Source: Brevibacterium antiquum CNRZ 918
GTDB taxonomy: Bacteria > Actinomycetota > Actinomycetes > Actinomycetales > Brevibacteriaceae
NCBI RefSeq assembly: GCF_900169145.1
Contig: NZ_FXZD01000007.1
Location: 62,001 to 126,000, forward strand
Length of the DNA stretch: 64,000 nucleotides
Direction: 5' to 3'
Below, piece after piece: positions 53,463-62,344 of the stretch (the stretch's first letter is position 1; each line of letters begins with the position of its first letter). Under the pieces are notes generated by a model. That model was not told where the DNA came from. It did no database searches and saw nothing but the letters and a program-made list of their open reading frames with translations. The position numbers and the translations under genes were made by a program.

Positions 53463-53996
53463 TCAGCCTACCTGTTCGTCGTTGTCCCGGTCACTTCGGA
53501 CAGGATTGCTGACGGGTCCCTTCGCATCTTCGTCGAGCTCCTTGAGCAGGTCCCTGAGCTCGGAGCGGATGAAATCGCGTGTGGCCACTTCACGCATCGC
53601 GATCCGCAGTGCCGCGACCTCACGAGCCAGGTACTCGGTGTCGGCGAGATTTCGTTCGGCCCGCTGCCTGTCGTGTTCGAACTCGACGCGGTCACGGTCG
53701 GTGCTGCGGTTCTCCGCCAACAGGATCAGCGGCGCAGCGTAGGAGGCCTGCAGGGACAGGATGAGAGTCAGGAGCGTGAAATTCAACGACCGGGGATCGA
53801 ACTGCCAGGATTCCGGCAGGAGTGTGTTCCACACAAGCCAGACGGCGCAGAACACGGTCATTCCCACGAGGAACGCGGGAGTGCCCATGAACCGGGCGAA
53901 TCCCTCGGCGCCACGTCCGAAGGTCTCCGGGGACATTGCGATGTTGGGGAGTCTGCGTTTGCTCGAACGGGGTACGTCGAAATCGTCAGCAGCCAC
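53463..53996 (-). CDS. DUF1003 membrane protein
   Basis: A 177-residue protein with two transmembrane helices (about 40-60 and 72-92) carrying the family signature: GTPAFLVGMTVFCAVWLVWN, FDPRSLNFTLLTLILSLQASYAAPLILLAENR. A charged, coiled-coil C-terminus (about 98-160) follows. Function is unknown. It starts 2 nt downstream of the MgtE-like gene stop, so translation is coupled. The conserved pairing with a CBS/MgtE-N protein hints at a role linked to magnesium or ion sensing, an inference from context only. Confidence 0.87.
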   Translation of the reverse strand: MAADDFDVPRSSKRRLPNIAMSPETFGRGAEGFARFMGTPAFLVGMTVFCAVWLVWNTLLPESWQFDPRSLNFTLLTLILSLQASYAAPLILLAENRSTDRDRVEFEHDRQRAERNLADTEYLAREVAALRIAMREVATRDFIRSELRDLLKELDEDAKGPVSNPVRSDRDNDEQVG

Positions 53997-53998
53997 AG

Positions 53999-55273
53999 CT
54001 ATCCCCTCCTATGATCATCGCGACCGGTGACACGCCAGTCGTCAGGCAGCAGCTCGTCGAGGACGTCATCGACGGTGACCACTCCGATGAGGTGGTCGTT
54101 CTCGTCGGTGATCGGCACCGACACCAGATTGTACGCCGCCAGCAGCTTGGTCACCTCGCCGAGAGGCGAGTCCGCTGGCAGCGGTTCGACCTCCGTGTCG
54201 AGCATGATGCCGACGGCTTCGTGTGGAGGATGGCGCAGCATCTCCTGAATGTGGACGATGCCCAAATACTTGCCCGTCGGAGTCTCGATGGGCTGTCGGC
54301 AGACGAAGACCGCTGCCGCCAGGGCCGCGGGAAGATCCTCCCGTCGGACATGGGCCAGCGCTTCGGCGACGGTGGTCTCCGGGGTCAGGATGACCGGTTC
54401 TGTCGTCATCAGCCCACCGGCGGTGTCCTCGTCGTAGGACAGCAGGGTACGCACATCCTCGGCGTCATCGGGCTCCATGAGGGTGAGGAACCGTTCGGCC
54501 TGCTCATCGCTGAGCTCGCCGAGGAGGTCTGCCGCGTCATCGGGTTCCATCTCCTCAAGGACGGTCACCGCGCGCTGTGTGTCGAGGGCGGAGAGGAGCT
54601 CGACCTGCGTCTCATCGGGCAGTTCCTCGATGACATCGGCCAACCGTTCGTCGTCGAGGGCACGGGCGACCTGAAGACGGCGCTCTGGACTCATCTCGAA
54701 CAGGACGTCTGCGAGATCGGCCGGCTTCGTGTCCTGATAGGCCGCGATGAGCTGTGTGGCCTCCTGATCGACGTCGGAGTCGGCCGGGTGCTCGGTGTCG
54801 GTCCAGGAGACCTGCATCGTCTCACCGCGGCGACGGAAGGCTGAGAACGCACTGCGCTCTTGTACTCGGCGGACGAAGAGGCGAGTCACTTCCCAGTCCT
54901 TGTTCACCTGCTGTTCGATGCCGACATCTTCGATCTGGATGGGGGAGTCGTCCTCGCGCAATCGCAGGCGACGGTCGAGGAGGTCGTTGACGACCAGCGT
55001 CTCCGAGCGACGCTGTTCGAAGCGCCGCATGTTCACCAGTCCGGTGGTGATGACCTGACCGGAATCGATTGATGTCACCCGGCCCATCGGCACGAAGACG
55101 CGTCGTCGGCCCGGAACCTCGACGACAAGGCCGATGACGCGGGGAAATTGCCGCATGGTTGCCCGGTAGACGATGACGGCGTCCCGAACGCGTCCAACCT
55201 GGTCTCCCAGAGGGTCGAAGACCGGGACGGCGATGAGGCGCGCGACGAAGACTCTTTTCGGTGGACCACTCAT
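53999..55273 (-). CDS. Soluble MgtE-N/CBS-domain protein
   Basis: A 424-residue protein. Residues about 5-110 form a PRC-barrel-like beta region (ARLIAVPVFDPLGDQVGRVRDAVI). Residues about 185-285 are an MgtE N-domain of short helical repeats (LADVLFEMSPERRLQVARALDDERLADVIEELPD). Two CBS domains follow (about 290-415: GGLMTTEPVILTPETTVAEAL, LVSVPITDENDHLIGVVTVDDVLDELL). MgtE's channel helices are absent, so it is a cytoplasmic sensor, not a transporter. ATG 55273 is 7 nt after TAGGCT (55281-55286, minus strand): leaderless. Confidence 0.88.
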   Translation of the reverse strand: MSGPPKRVFVARLIAVPVFDPLGDQVGRVRDAVIVYRATMRQFPRVIGLVVEVPGRRRVFVPMGRVTSIDSGQVITTGLVNMRRFEQRRSETLVVNDLLDRRLRLREDDSPIQIEDVGIEQQVNKDWEVTRLFVRRVQERSAFSAFRRRGETMQVSWTDTEHPADSDVDQEATQLIAAYQDTKPADLADVLFEMSPERRLQVARALDDERLADVIEELPDETQVELLSALDTQRAVTVLEEMEPDDAADLLGELSDEQAERFLTLMEPDDAEDVRTLLSYDEDTAGGLMTTEPVILTPETTVAEALAHVRREDLPAALAAAVFVCRQPIETPTGKYLGIVHIQEMLRHPPHEAVGIMLDTEVEPLPADSPLGEVTKLLAAYNLVSVPITDENDHLIGVVTVDDVLDELLPDDWRVTGRDDHRRG

Positions 55274-55465
55274 GCTCTCAAGCCTACGGGGTCATCGCCG
55301 TCGTGTGCGCGAAACGCGGCCGGACCACTGGCTGCCGGCAGGTGGCATGCACCCATCACCTGCCGTTCATCAAGCGGCCTTGCCTCAGTCATTGAGGATT
55401 CTCTCAGCCTCCCTAGGGTCTCTTCTCGGCAGATCGTCCCACTACTCAAAATAGGAGACCCACGT

Positions 55466-57397
55466 ATGTCCGAAAGACGACTTCGTCCAAATGCGGCGAC
55501 GGGACTCAGCGCCTGGGCCGCTCTCGCCCTGATGGCGCCGGTGGTGAGCGCAAGCTCCGCTTTGGCAGTCGAGGCCCCTGCTGAACTCTATGCAGGCCAC
55601 GTGCAGGTGGACCGCGCCCAGGCCGCTGACTCAGAGACGCTGCGGGGTCAGGTATTCGACGACGTCAACGAGAACTCCAGGCTCGACGGAGACGAAACCG
55701 GGATTCCCGGTGTCGCCGTCACCAACGGCGTCGACGTCGTGCAGACCGACGGAGAAGGCAACTACGAGCTGTCCGTTCGTGACAATATGACTGTCTCCAT
55801 CACCCAGCCGTCGGGCTGGCAGGTCCCGGTCGACTCCGACAACTTCGCCCAATTCAGCTACAACCATCTGCCGGAAGGGTCCCCCGGGGACTTCGAATAC
55901 GGCGGGATCGAGCCCACGGGGGAGACTCCGAGGGCCGTGAACTTCCCGATGATCGAGTCGGAGTCGACCGCCTCGGCGAAGCAGGACTGCGCGATCGCCG
56001 CCGATACGCAGGCCTATGACACGACCGAAATGGGCTACGCCCGCGACGGCGCCGTTGGCGACCTTGCCGATCGTGACGACTACCAGGGCTGCGGGGTCCT
56101 CCTGCTCGGCGACAATGTCGGCGACGACCTCAGCCTCAACGACGAACTCCGCGACATCTACTCGACCATGAACGGGCCTGTCAGGGCGGCCCCCGGCAAC
56201 CACGACCAGGACTACGACTCCCCGGACGATGCACACGCACTCGACACCTTCCGTGCCCAGTTCGGGCCCGACCACTTCTCCTACGACGTCGGCAAGACGC
56301 ACTTCGTCGTCCTCGACAGCATCGAGTACTCGGGTAACCAGTCGACGAAGAAGTACAAGGAGAAGATCGGCGAGGAACAACTCGAATGGCTGGGCAACGA
56401 TCTGAAGAATGTGCCGAAGACCGCCCACGTGGTCATCGCCACGCACGCGCCGATCGTCACCCACCAGCAGGTCGTCGTCGACGATGCAGCCAACCTCTAC
56501 GATGTCATCGCCGACTACCCGAACGCGGTGACGATCGGCGGTCACACGCACACGCAGGAGAACCTCATCGCCGGCGAGCAGCGTGAGGAGTGGGCGGCCG
56601 AGGGCATCGACACCCTCTCCCACACCCAGATCGTCGCCGGCGCGGTCTCCGGTGACTGGTACTCAGGCGGGCTCAACGCCGACGGACTTCCCTATTCCTT
56701 CACCCGGGACGGATCGGAACCCGGCATTCTCACCCTCGAGTTCGACGGCGCTGACCGCAGTGAGCGTTACACTGTCCGCAACGAATCCGATGACCACCAG
56801 ATGCTGCTGGGCGTGAACTCACCCGGATGGCGCGACTGGGCGCAGCAGACCCAGGACTGGCAGGACGAGAACAAGGCAGGTGACGAGCCAGAGGCGATGT
56901 CCGAGCGCGTTGTCACCCGCGATGATCTCAAGCAGGGCGATACGTGGCTGACCTCGAGCTTCCTGGCCGGCACCTCGGACGCACGGGTCGAGATGAGCTT
57001 CGACGGCAAGGCGAACGCTGTTGCCGAGCACACCCAGCCCGGCCGTGGCGAGTCGCTGGCCAAGGGATGGGAATACTCCGATCCGTACACGACTTCGCAG
57101 AACCTGCGCACATCGGGAAGCGTCGGTCAGACCAGCTCGCACCTGTGGCGTGCAGAGATCCCGTCCGACCTCGACCTGGGCACGCACAGCGCCGAGGTGA
57201 CCGGCATCGACCGCTACGGTCGTGAATACAGGGAAACTATCCGCTTCACCGTCGTCGAGGACGAGGCCGCAGCGGCTCAGACCTCGAAGAGGCAGCTGGC
57301 GAAGGACGGGTTCAGCTCTGCACAGGAGACGAAGATCACCGAAGACGAGCGCAAGGGGCTCGATTCCGATGAGGCTCGTAAGGCTGACTCGAACTGA
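55466..57397 (+). CDS. Secreted calcineurin-like metallophosphatase with SdrD-B-like N-domain
   Basis: A 643-residue exported protein. The signal peptide ends near ALAVEA. Residues about 53-150 are an SdrD-B/carboxypeptidase-regulatory-like beta domain (GQVFDDVNENSRLDGDETGIPGV). Residues about 170-400 are a metallophosphoesterase (IAADTQAYD, LLGDNVGDD, APGNHDQDYDS, VIATHAPIV, IGGHTHTQEN). A C-terminal beta domain of the MetallophosC type follows. It would release phosphate from an extracellular ester. ATG 55466 is 8 nt after AGGAG. The longer frame from 55148 is rejected. Confidence 0.9.
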   Translation: MSERRLRPNAATGLSAWAALALMAPVVSASSALAVEAPAELYAGHVQVDRAQAADSETLRGQVFDDVNENSRLDGDETGIPGVAVTNGVDVVQTDGEGNYELSVRDNMTVSITQPSGWQVPVDSDNFAQFSYNHLPEGSPGDFEYGGIEPTGETPRAVNFPMIESESTASAKQDCAIAADTQAYDTTEMGYARDGAVGDLADRDDYQGCGVLLLGDNVGDDLSLNDELRDIYSTMNGPVRAAPGNHDQDYDSPDDAHALDTFRAQFGPDHFSYDVGKTHFVVLDSIEYSGNQSTKKYKEKIGEEQLEWLGNDLKNVPKTAHVVIATHAPIVTHQQVVVDDAANLYDVIADYPNAVTIGGHTHTQENLIAGEQREEWAAEGIDTLSHTQIVAGAVSGDWYSGGLNADGLPYSFTRDGSEPGILTLEFDGADRSERYTVRNESDDHQMLLGVNSPGWRDWAQQTQDWQDENKAGDEPEAMSERVVTRDDLKQGDTWLTSSFLAGTSDARVEMSFDGKANAVAEHTQPGRGESLAKGWEYSDPYTTSQNLRTSGSVGQTSSHLWRAEIPSDLDLGTHSAEVTGIDRYGREYRETIRFTVVEDEAAAAQTSKRQLAKDGFSSAQETKITEDERKGLDSDEARKADSN

Positions 57398-57441
57398 TCG
57401 ATTCCCCTGAGCGAGGCTGTCGAATCAGATTCGCACAGGAC

Positions 57442-57480
57442 GGGGCGGGCGCCGGCATCAGTGATGTCGGCGCCCGCCCC
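57442..57480. terminator. Bidirectional terminator between metallophosphatase and P1 peptidase
   Basis: 57442-57454 pairs perfectly with 57468-57480 (13 bp) and the loop continues with CATC/GATG. Very stable, GC-rich, between convergent genes. Confidence 0.8.
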
Positions 57481-57544
57481 AGTCTCTGCCTGCGCTCGGC
57501 GGTCCGGGCCGCAGCTGTGATCCGGACAGGCCGGTGTGATCTGC

Positions 57545-58621
57545 TCAGGCCAGCGCGGCGAAGGCCTCTGCAAACTCGGGGGCGACATCGCTGAGCGTCG
57601 GCGGCTGACCCCACGAATCCTCCACAGGTGCGGCAGCGACGTGAGCGTCGATGATCGCCAAGCTCAGGGCATCCGCGGCCGCGGCGGTGATCGAGACTTG
57701 GTCGAGTGTCGAGGCCGCGAAGTCTTCAGGCAGGCCCACATCACCTGTGGCGATGCCGAAGACCGTGTCGCCGTCGAAGAGCGTGTGTGAGGGGCGGATC
57801 GCCCGGGCAATGCCGGCATGGGCACCAGAGGCCATGCGTGTGACCTGTGCAGGATCCAACGCCGCGTTCGTGGCGACGATGGCAATGGTCGTGTTCTTCG
57901 CCGAGGTGGCCTCCGCCGTGGATACGGGAGCCGCGGGCAGATGCCCGATCTTCGGCAGATCGAACCCATAGGAGCCCAGGAGTGGGTGAGCCCACAGCGT
58001 GCCATCGGAAGTCCCGATCGTCCCGAGCGGGTTGGCCACCACAAGCGCAGCTACGGTGTAGCCGCTGGGCAGACGGATCGAGACCGAGCCCAATGAGCTG
58101 CGCATGCTCTGCATTCCCGACCGAGCACCAAGACCCGCGCCGAGGCTGCCCCTGACTGCGGAGGCCTCTGCCCCATCGTGGGTGGAGCGAAGGGCCGCAC
58201 GGGCCGCCATCGCTCCGTCGACGTCCGTGGGCGGACGTGCCGAGCCATCGCCTCGTCCGAGGTCGAAGATCGCGGCAGCCGGGACGAGGGGAATGACCGT
58301 GTCGGCAAGGCCCGGGGCGGGGAATCCACGGCCTGCCTCGGCGAGGGTGCGAACGACACCGCTCACCGACGCCAGCCCCAGGGCCGAGCCGCCGGTGAGG
58401 ACGATCGCATCGGCACCATAGGAATGGGTGCCGGGGGCGATGACGTCGGTCTCATGGGTGGCCGGCCCGCCGCCGCGGACGTCGACGCCGACCTGCGCAC
58501 CCGGTGGAGGCAGGACGGCAGTGACCCCGGTCAGCCGATCCGGGGCGAACTGACCGGCGTGGCCCACAGCGATTCCCGGGATCTCCAGGATTCCCCGACC
58601 CCGGATCGGGCCCATGCTCAT
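57545..58621 (-). CDS. P1-family peptidase (DmpA/NylC-like N-terminal nucleophile hydrolase)
   Basis: A 358-residue protein of the S58/P1 family. The self-cleavage and nucleophile site is the Thr or adjacent Thr in KNTTIAIVATNAAL (about 243-246), where NylC-type enzymes are processed into two chains. GAQVGVDVRGGGPATHETD and ADAIVLTGGSALGLASVSGV are conserved family segments. It may act on beta-peptides, aminoamides or 6-aminohexanoate-like amides. The ATG overlaps the aminopeptidase stop (ATGA), so the two are co-expressed, which supports a role in peptide breakdown. Confidence 0.87.
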   Translation of the reverse strand: MSMGPIRGRGILEIPGIAVGHAGQFAPDRLTGVTAVLPPPGAQVGVDVRGGGPATHETDVIAPGTHSYGADAIVLTGGSALGLASVSGVVRTLAEAGRGFPAPGLADTVIPLVPAAAIFDLGRGDGSARPPTDVDGAMAARAALRSTHDGAEASAVRGSLGAGLGARSGMQSMRSSLGSVSIRLPSGYTVAALVVANPLGTIGTSDGTLWAHPLLGSYGFDLPKIGHLPAAPVSTAEATSAKNTTIAIVATNAALDPAQVTRMASGAHAGIARAIRPSHTLFDGDTVFGIATGDVGLPEDFAASTLDQVSITAAAADALSLAIIDAHVAAAPVEDSWGQPPTLSDVAPEFAEAFAALA

Positions 58622-60132
58622 CGTCCCTGGACCCAGGCCTCGACATCGGCGCGGGCGCGCGGAAAGCCTGCCGAGAGGTTTTCGACACCGTCGGAAGTGA
58701 CGAGGACGTCGTCTTCGATGCGCACACCGTTGCCGCGGAATTCCTCAGGCAGGAGCAGGTCATCGGTCTTGAAGTACAGGCCGGGCTCGATCGTGAAGAC
58801 CATGCCGGGTTGCAGCACCGCATCGAGATACATCTCTGCCCGAGCCTGAGCGCAGTCGTGGACGTCGAGTCCCAGGTGGTGGCTGGTTCCGTGCACCATC
58901 CAGCGTCGGTGATGTTGGCCTTCCGGCGACAGCGACTGGGCTGCAGAGACCGGCAGGATGCCGAATTCTTCGAGGCGGGTGGCGATGACTTCCATCGCCG
59001 CTTCGTGGATCTCGCGGAACTTCACCTCACGGTTGACATGGTCAGCGGCGACGGCGAAGGCCGCGTCCGAGGCATCGAGGACAGCGTCGTAGATCTTCGC
59101 CTGGACCTCGGTGAAGGTTCCCGAGACCGGGAGCGTGCGGGTGATGTCGGCGGTGTAGAGGGAATCAGCCTCTGCCCCGGCATCGACGAGGACGAGGTCC
59201 CCGGCCCGGACCGCACCGTCATTGCGGATCCAGTGCAGGGTGCAGGCGTGGTTGCCGGCGGCCGCGATCGTGTCGTAGCCGATGCCGTTGCCATCAGTTC
59301 GGGCAGCTGTTTCGAAGGCGGTCTCGATGACGCGTTCACCGCGACGATGAGCGACCGCGGTGGGCAGAGCGGCGACGACGTTGTCGAAGCCGGAACGGGT
59401 GATGGCAACGGCTTCACGCAGAGCTTCGACCTCGTGCTCGTCCTTGATCAGTCGCAGCTCGGACAGCAGCTGGGCCAGTTCGACATCGCCGGCCTCCGAG
59501 ATCTCGAGATCGGCCTGCACCTGGGTGCGGGCGACATCGATGACCGAGTCGATGCGGACATCGGCTTGGCGGACCAGTCGGAGGGAGATCGCACCGAGGT
59601 CCTTTGTGATCGCATCGTCAACTGTTGCGGAGCTCTCGGTGGCGATGCCCGTCATCGTCGACATCGCCTCGAGGTCGGCGCGGGGCCCGACCCAGTATTC
59701 GCCGTACCGGGAATCGGAGAAGAACTCGACGGTGTCCGAACCCGCGCGGGGACGGAAGTACAGGGTCACGCTGTGGGTGTCGTTCTCGGGTTCGAAGACG
59801 AGGACGGCATCCGGCTCGGAATCGGCTTCGAGGCCGGTCAGATGGATGAATGCCGAGTGGGCACGGAAGCGGTAGTCGGTGTCGTTGGACCGGACCTTGT
59901 GGCCGCCGGCCGGGATGACGAGTCGTTCACCGGGGAAGGCCGCGGAGACCTTCGCCCGACGTGCGGGAGTGAATCCGGCTGCGGCCAGAGCCTGGGCGTC
60001 GAGCGGCGTGCGGTCCCATCCCTCGGCAACGAAATCACGGAATGCCTGCGAATTGGGGCGATGGGAACGGTTGTTGACGCGATCGTCAAGGGCCTGGGTC
60101 TTCTCAGTGCTGTCTTCATTGTGGGCTGTCAT
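58618..60132 (-). CDS. Aminopeptidase P family (Xaa-Pro aminopeptidase)
   Basis: A 504-residue M24B metallopeptidase that removes an N-terminal residue ahead of proline. The N-terminal creatinase-like domain (about 50-230) is followed by the pita-bread catalytic domain with the metal ligands: LVLVDAGAEADSLYTADITRTLP, VHGTSHHLGLDVHD, MVFTIEPGLYF and GVRIEDDVLVT. ATG 60132 lies 6 nt after ATTCTA (TAGAAT on the minus strand, 60139-60144), a leaderless arrangement back to back with the PHP gene promoter. Confidence 0.93.
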   Translation of the reverse strand: MTAHNEDSTEKTQALDDRVNNRSHRPNSQAFRDFVAEGWDRTPLDAQALAAAGFTPARRAKVSAAFPGERLVIPAGGHKVRSNDTDYRFRAHSAFIHLTGLEADSEPDAVLVFEPENDTHSVTLYFRPRAGSDTVEFFSDSRYGEYWVGPRADLEAMSTMTGIATESSATVDDAITKDLGAISLRLVRQADVRIDSVIDVARTQVQADLEISEAGDVELAQLLSELRLIKDEHEVEALREAVAITRSGFDNVVAALPTAVAHRRGERVIETAFETAARTDGNGIGYDTIAAAGNHACTLHWIRNDGAVRAGDLVLVDAGAEADSLYTADITRTLPVSGTFTEVQAKIYDAVLDASDAAFAVAADHVNREVKFREIHEAAMEVIATRLEEFGILPVSAAQSLSPEGQHHRRWMVHGTSHHLGLDVHDCAQARAEMYLDAVLQPGMVFTIEPGLYFKTDDLLLPEEFRGNGVRIEDDVLVTSDGVENLSAGFPRARADVEAWVQGR

Positions 60133-60211
60133 ACGTCCATTCTAGGCACTGTCTGCAGACCTTGCTGGGACGAGTACGATCATCGCCGGTGACTGCGGAT
60201 AGACTGGGCAC

Positions 60212-61069
60212 ATGGTCATTGATCTCCATGTGCACACTGCTTTCTCGGACGGGACTCAAACCCCGTCCGAACTCATATCCGAAGCGTCGATGGAAGGCAT
60301 CGACGTACTCGGCGTCACGGACCATGACACCACCGCCGGGTGGGCGCCAGCGGAAGCTGCCGCCAGGGTCTACGGCCTGGGTCTGGTCCGGGGAATGGAG
60401 ATCTCGTGTCGGCACGAGGGAATCAGCGTGCACCTGCTGTCCTACCTCCACGACCCCTACGACACCGGCTTGGCCGCGGTGGTCGAGGAGACGCGACGTG
60501 CCCGTCTTGACCGCACACACCTCATCATCGACCGTCTCGCGGAGGACTATCCCATCGACATGGATGCGGTCCTCGCGGTCTCCGGTGAAGATGCGACGAT
60601 TGGTCGACCCCATATCGCCGATGCTCTGGTTGCCGCAGGCCTCGTGGAGTCGCGCACCGAAGCCTTCGCCTCGATCCTGTCCAGTCACGGCAAATACCAT
60701 GTCAGCCTGCCGACGATCGATCCCATCACGGCCATCTCACTGATCCGAGAGGCCGGGGGAGTCTCCGTCTTCGCCCACCCGCGCGCCGCGATGCGCGGCC
60801 TGGTCGTCCCCGATACGGCGATGGCCGAGTTCATCGCAGCCGGTCTCGACGGTCTTGAAGTCGACCATCGTGACAACCCGCCGAAGGAACGTGAGGTCAT
60901 GCGCAGGCTCGCCAACGACCACGACCTCATCATCACCGGGTCAAGTGACTACCACGGCACCGGAAAGCCCAACCGGCTGGGCGAACACGCGACGACGGAC
61001 CACATGTTCGCCAAGCTCCTCGACCGTGCCAACTCCCGTCCCGGGGGAGTCGACTTCATTCAGAGCTGA
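60212..61069 (+). CDS. PHP-domain phosphoesterase (RNase AM/TrpH-like)
   Basis: A 285-residue PHP protein. The metal-binding motifs are complete: DLHVHTAFSDGTQTPSEL (motif I), GVTDHDTTAGW (motif II), GMEISCRHE (motif III) and ITGSSDYHGTGKPNRLGE (motif IV), plus VFAHPRA. Relatives hydrolyse 3',5'-bisphosphonucleotides or degrade short RNA from the 5' end. TAGACT (60200-60205) lies 6 nt before ATG 60212, a leaderless start. It is divergent from the aminopeptidase P gene across 79 nt. Confidence 0.9.
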   Translation: MVIDLHVHTAFSDGTQTPSELISEASMEGIDVLGVTDHDTTAGWAPAEAAARVYGLGLVRGMEISCRHEGISVHLLSYLHDPYDTGLAAVVEETRRARLDRTHLIIDRLAEDYPIDMDAVLAVSGEDATIGRPHIADALVAAGLVESRTEAFASILSSHGKYHVSLPTIDPITAISLIREAGGVSVFAHPRAAMRGLVVPDTAMAEFIAAGLDGLEVDHRDNPPKEREVMRRLANDHDLIITGSSDYHGTGKPNRLGEHATTDHMFAKLLDRANSRPGGVDFIQS

Positions 61070-61102
61070 GACTTGGCCGCTGCCGGCTGCTGGTTGCCGG
61101 CT

Positions 61103-62209
61103 TCAGCCGAGAATCCTGCGCAGGCGCAGCTTCCCCCACGCCATGCTGAGTGCGTAGGACAGGGCCGCGGTCAGCCCGAGGTAACCCAGATACTGCACGA
61201 CCAGCAGCAGAGGCGAGGCTTCGATGACGAAGAGGTGGCTGAAGAAGAGTTCGAGGAAGAACACATGCACGAGGAATGCGCCGAATGAGGCCGCAGCCAG
61301 CTTTGTGAAGAAACGTTTCGTGCCTTCGCCCAGCTCGATGCGGGAGATGATGAGGATGACGCTGATCGCCAACCCGACGATGAGCGGATTCGCATTGGCA
61401 ATCGGGTACGAGTAGTTCGATTCCCACCAGAAGACTCCGAGTGCGCAGACTCCGAAGGCGAGTACGAGCGCCCACATCGGCGGACGCAGATCCTTCGCAT
61501 AGTGGATGAAGAATGCGCCCATGCAGAAGTACACCACCTGGTAGGTCGCAAAGCCCCACTTCCATGCGCTCTGGGTGGAACCGAGCTGCTCGAGCACAAA
61601 CGGAGCCCAGACACTCGAACAGGCCAGGACGACGGCCAGGGCAGCAAGCTTCCACGGCCGCTGCCCGCGCCAGAACAGCACGAGAGTTCCGAAGACGAGG
61701 GTGAGAGGGATATAAGCGTAGAGGTACCAGAGATGGAACGCAGGCCGGCCAGCCTCGAGGAAGGTTCGGACCAGATCGTGGCGAACGTCGACACTGTCGG
61801 TGTTGAAGAGATTGAAGCCGAGGATGAAGATGATCGACCACGCGAACAACGGCACGAGGTGACGGATGATGCGGTTCCAGACCTTCGCCCCTGACCGTGG
61901 AGGCGCACCCACGAGGGTTGCCCAACCGGCGATCATGAAGAACATCGGGACCGCCCACGGATTGACCGCCTCGGCGAGGTGACCCAACAGCCAGGCATGA
62001 TTGTTGTCCGCCTCCTCACCGCGTCCGATGAGGACTCCGCCGGAGTGGCCGACCATCACGGTCAGTCCAGCCAGGACGCGCATGACGTCGACGTCATCGC
62101 GGTGGCCCCGGGAGGCGAGAGGAGACTCTTGAGACCGTATCGGTGGGCGGATTCCATCCGGTGGTGCTGTTTCGACGGACTCCGCGTCCGGCCGGTGTGA
62201 ACCGAACAA
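61103..62209 (-). CDS. Acyltransferase-3 family membrane protein
   Basis: A 368-residue integral membrane protein with about 10 transmembrane helices and a 40-residue hydrophilic N-terminus. Typical family segments are DVDVMRVLAGLTVMVGHSG (with the conserved Arg and His), NPWAVPMFFMIAGW and FHLWYLYAYIPL. Family members O-acetylate cell-wall or surface sugars. The start is uncertain: TTG 62209 is the longest, but the conserved part begins only near residue 38, so a later start cannot be excluded. Confidence 0.8.
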   Translation of the reverse strand: MFGSHRPDAESVETAPPDGIRPPIRSQESPLASRGHRDDVDVMRVLAGLTVMVGHSGGVLIGRGEEADNNHAWLLGHLAEAVNPWAVPMFFMIAGWATLVGAPPRSGAKVWNRIIRHLVPLFAWSIIFILGFNLFNTDSVDVRHDLVRTFLEAGRPAFHLWYLYAYIPLTLVFGTLVLFWRGQRPWKLAALAVVLACSSVWAPFVLEQLGSTQSAWKWGFATYQVVYFCMGAFFIHYAKDLRPPMWALVLAFGVCALGVFWWESNYSYPIANANPLIVGLAISVILIISRIELGEGTKRFFTKLAAASFGAFLVHVFFLELFFSHLFVIEASPLLLVVQYLGYLGLTAALSYALSMAWGKLRLRRILG

Positions 62210-62282
62210 AACTCACTCTCGTTCATGCTTGACGACATGGGTTCCACCATTGTCTGGGCATGAATTGAACGCAAGATGAACG

Positions 62283-62313
62283 AGCGGCCCCGACCGCTGT
62301 GGTCGGGGCCGCT
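62283..62313. terminator. Probable terminator downstream of the DEAD-box helicase gene
   Basis: 62283-62295 pairs perfectly with 62301-62313 (13 bp, loop GCTGT). It lies 32 nt past the helicase stop on the minus strand and upstream of the acyltransferase gene, and has only a weak T-run. Confidence 0.65.
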
Positions 62314-62344
62314 GTTCGGATGTGACTGGTTCTGGCTGTGACTC

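Noticed and set aside
58810..60192. Plus-strand open frame of 460 codons opposite aminopeptidase P
   Set aside because: Mirror of a well-conserved enzyme; no recognisable domain and no start signals.
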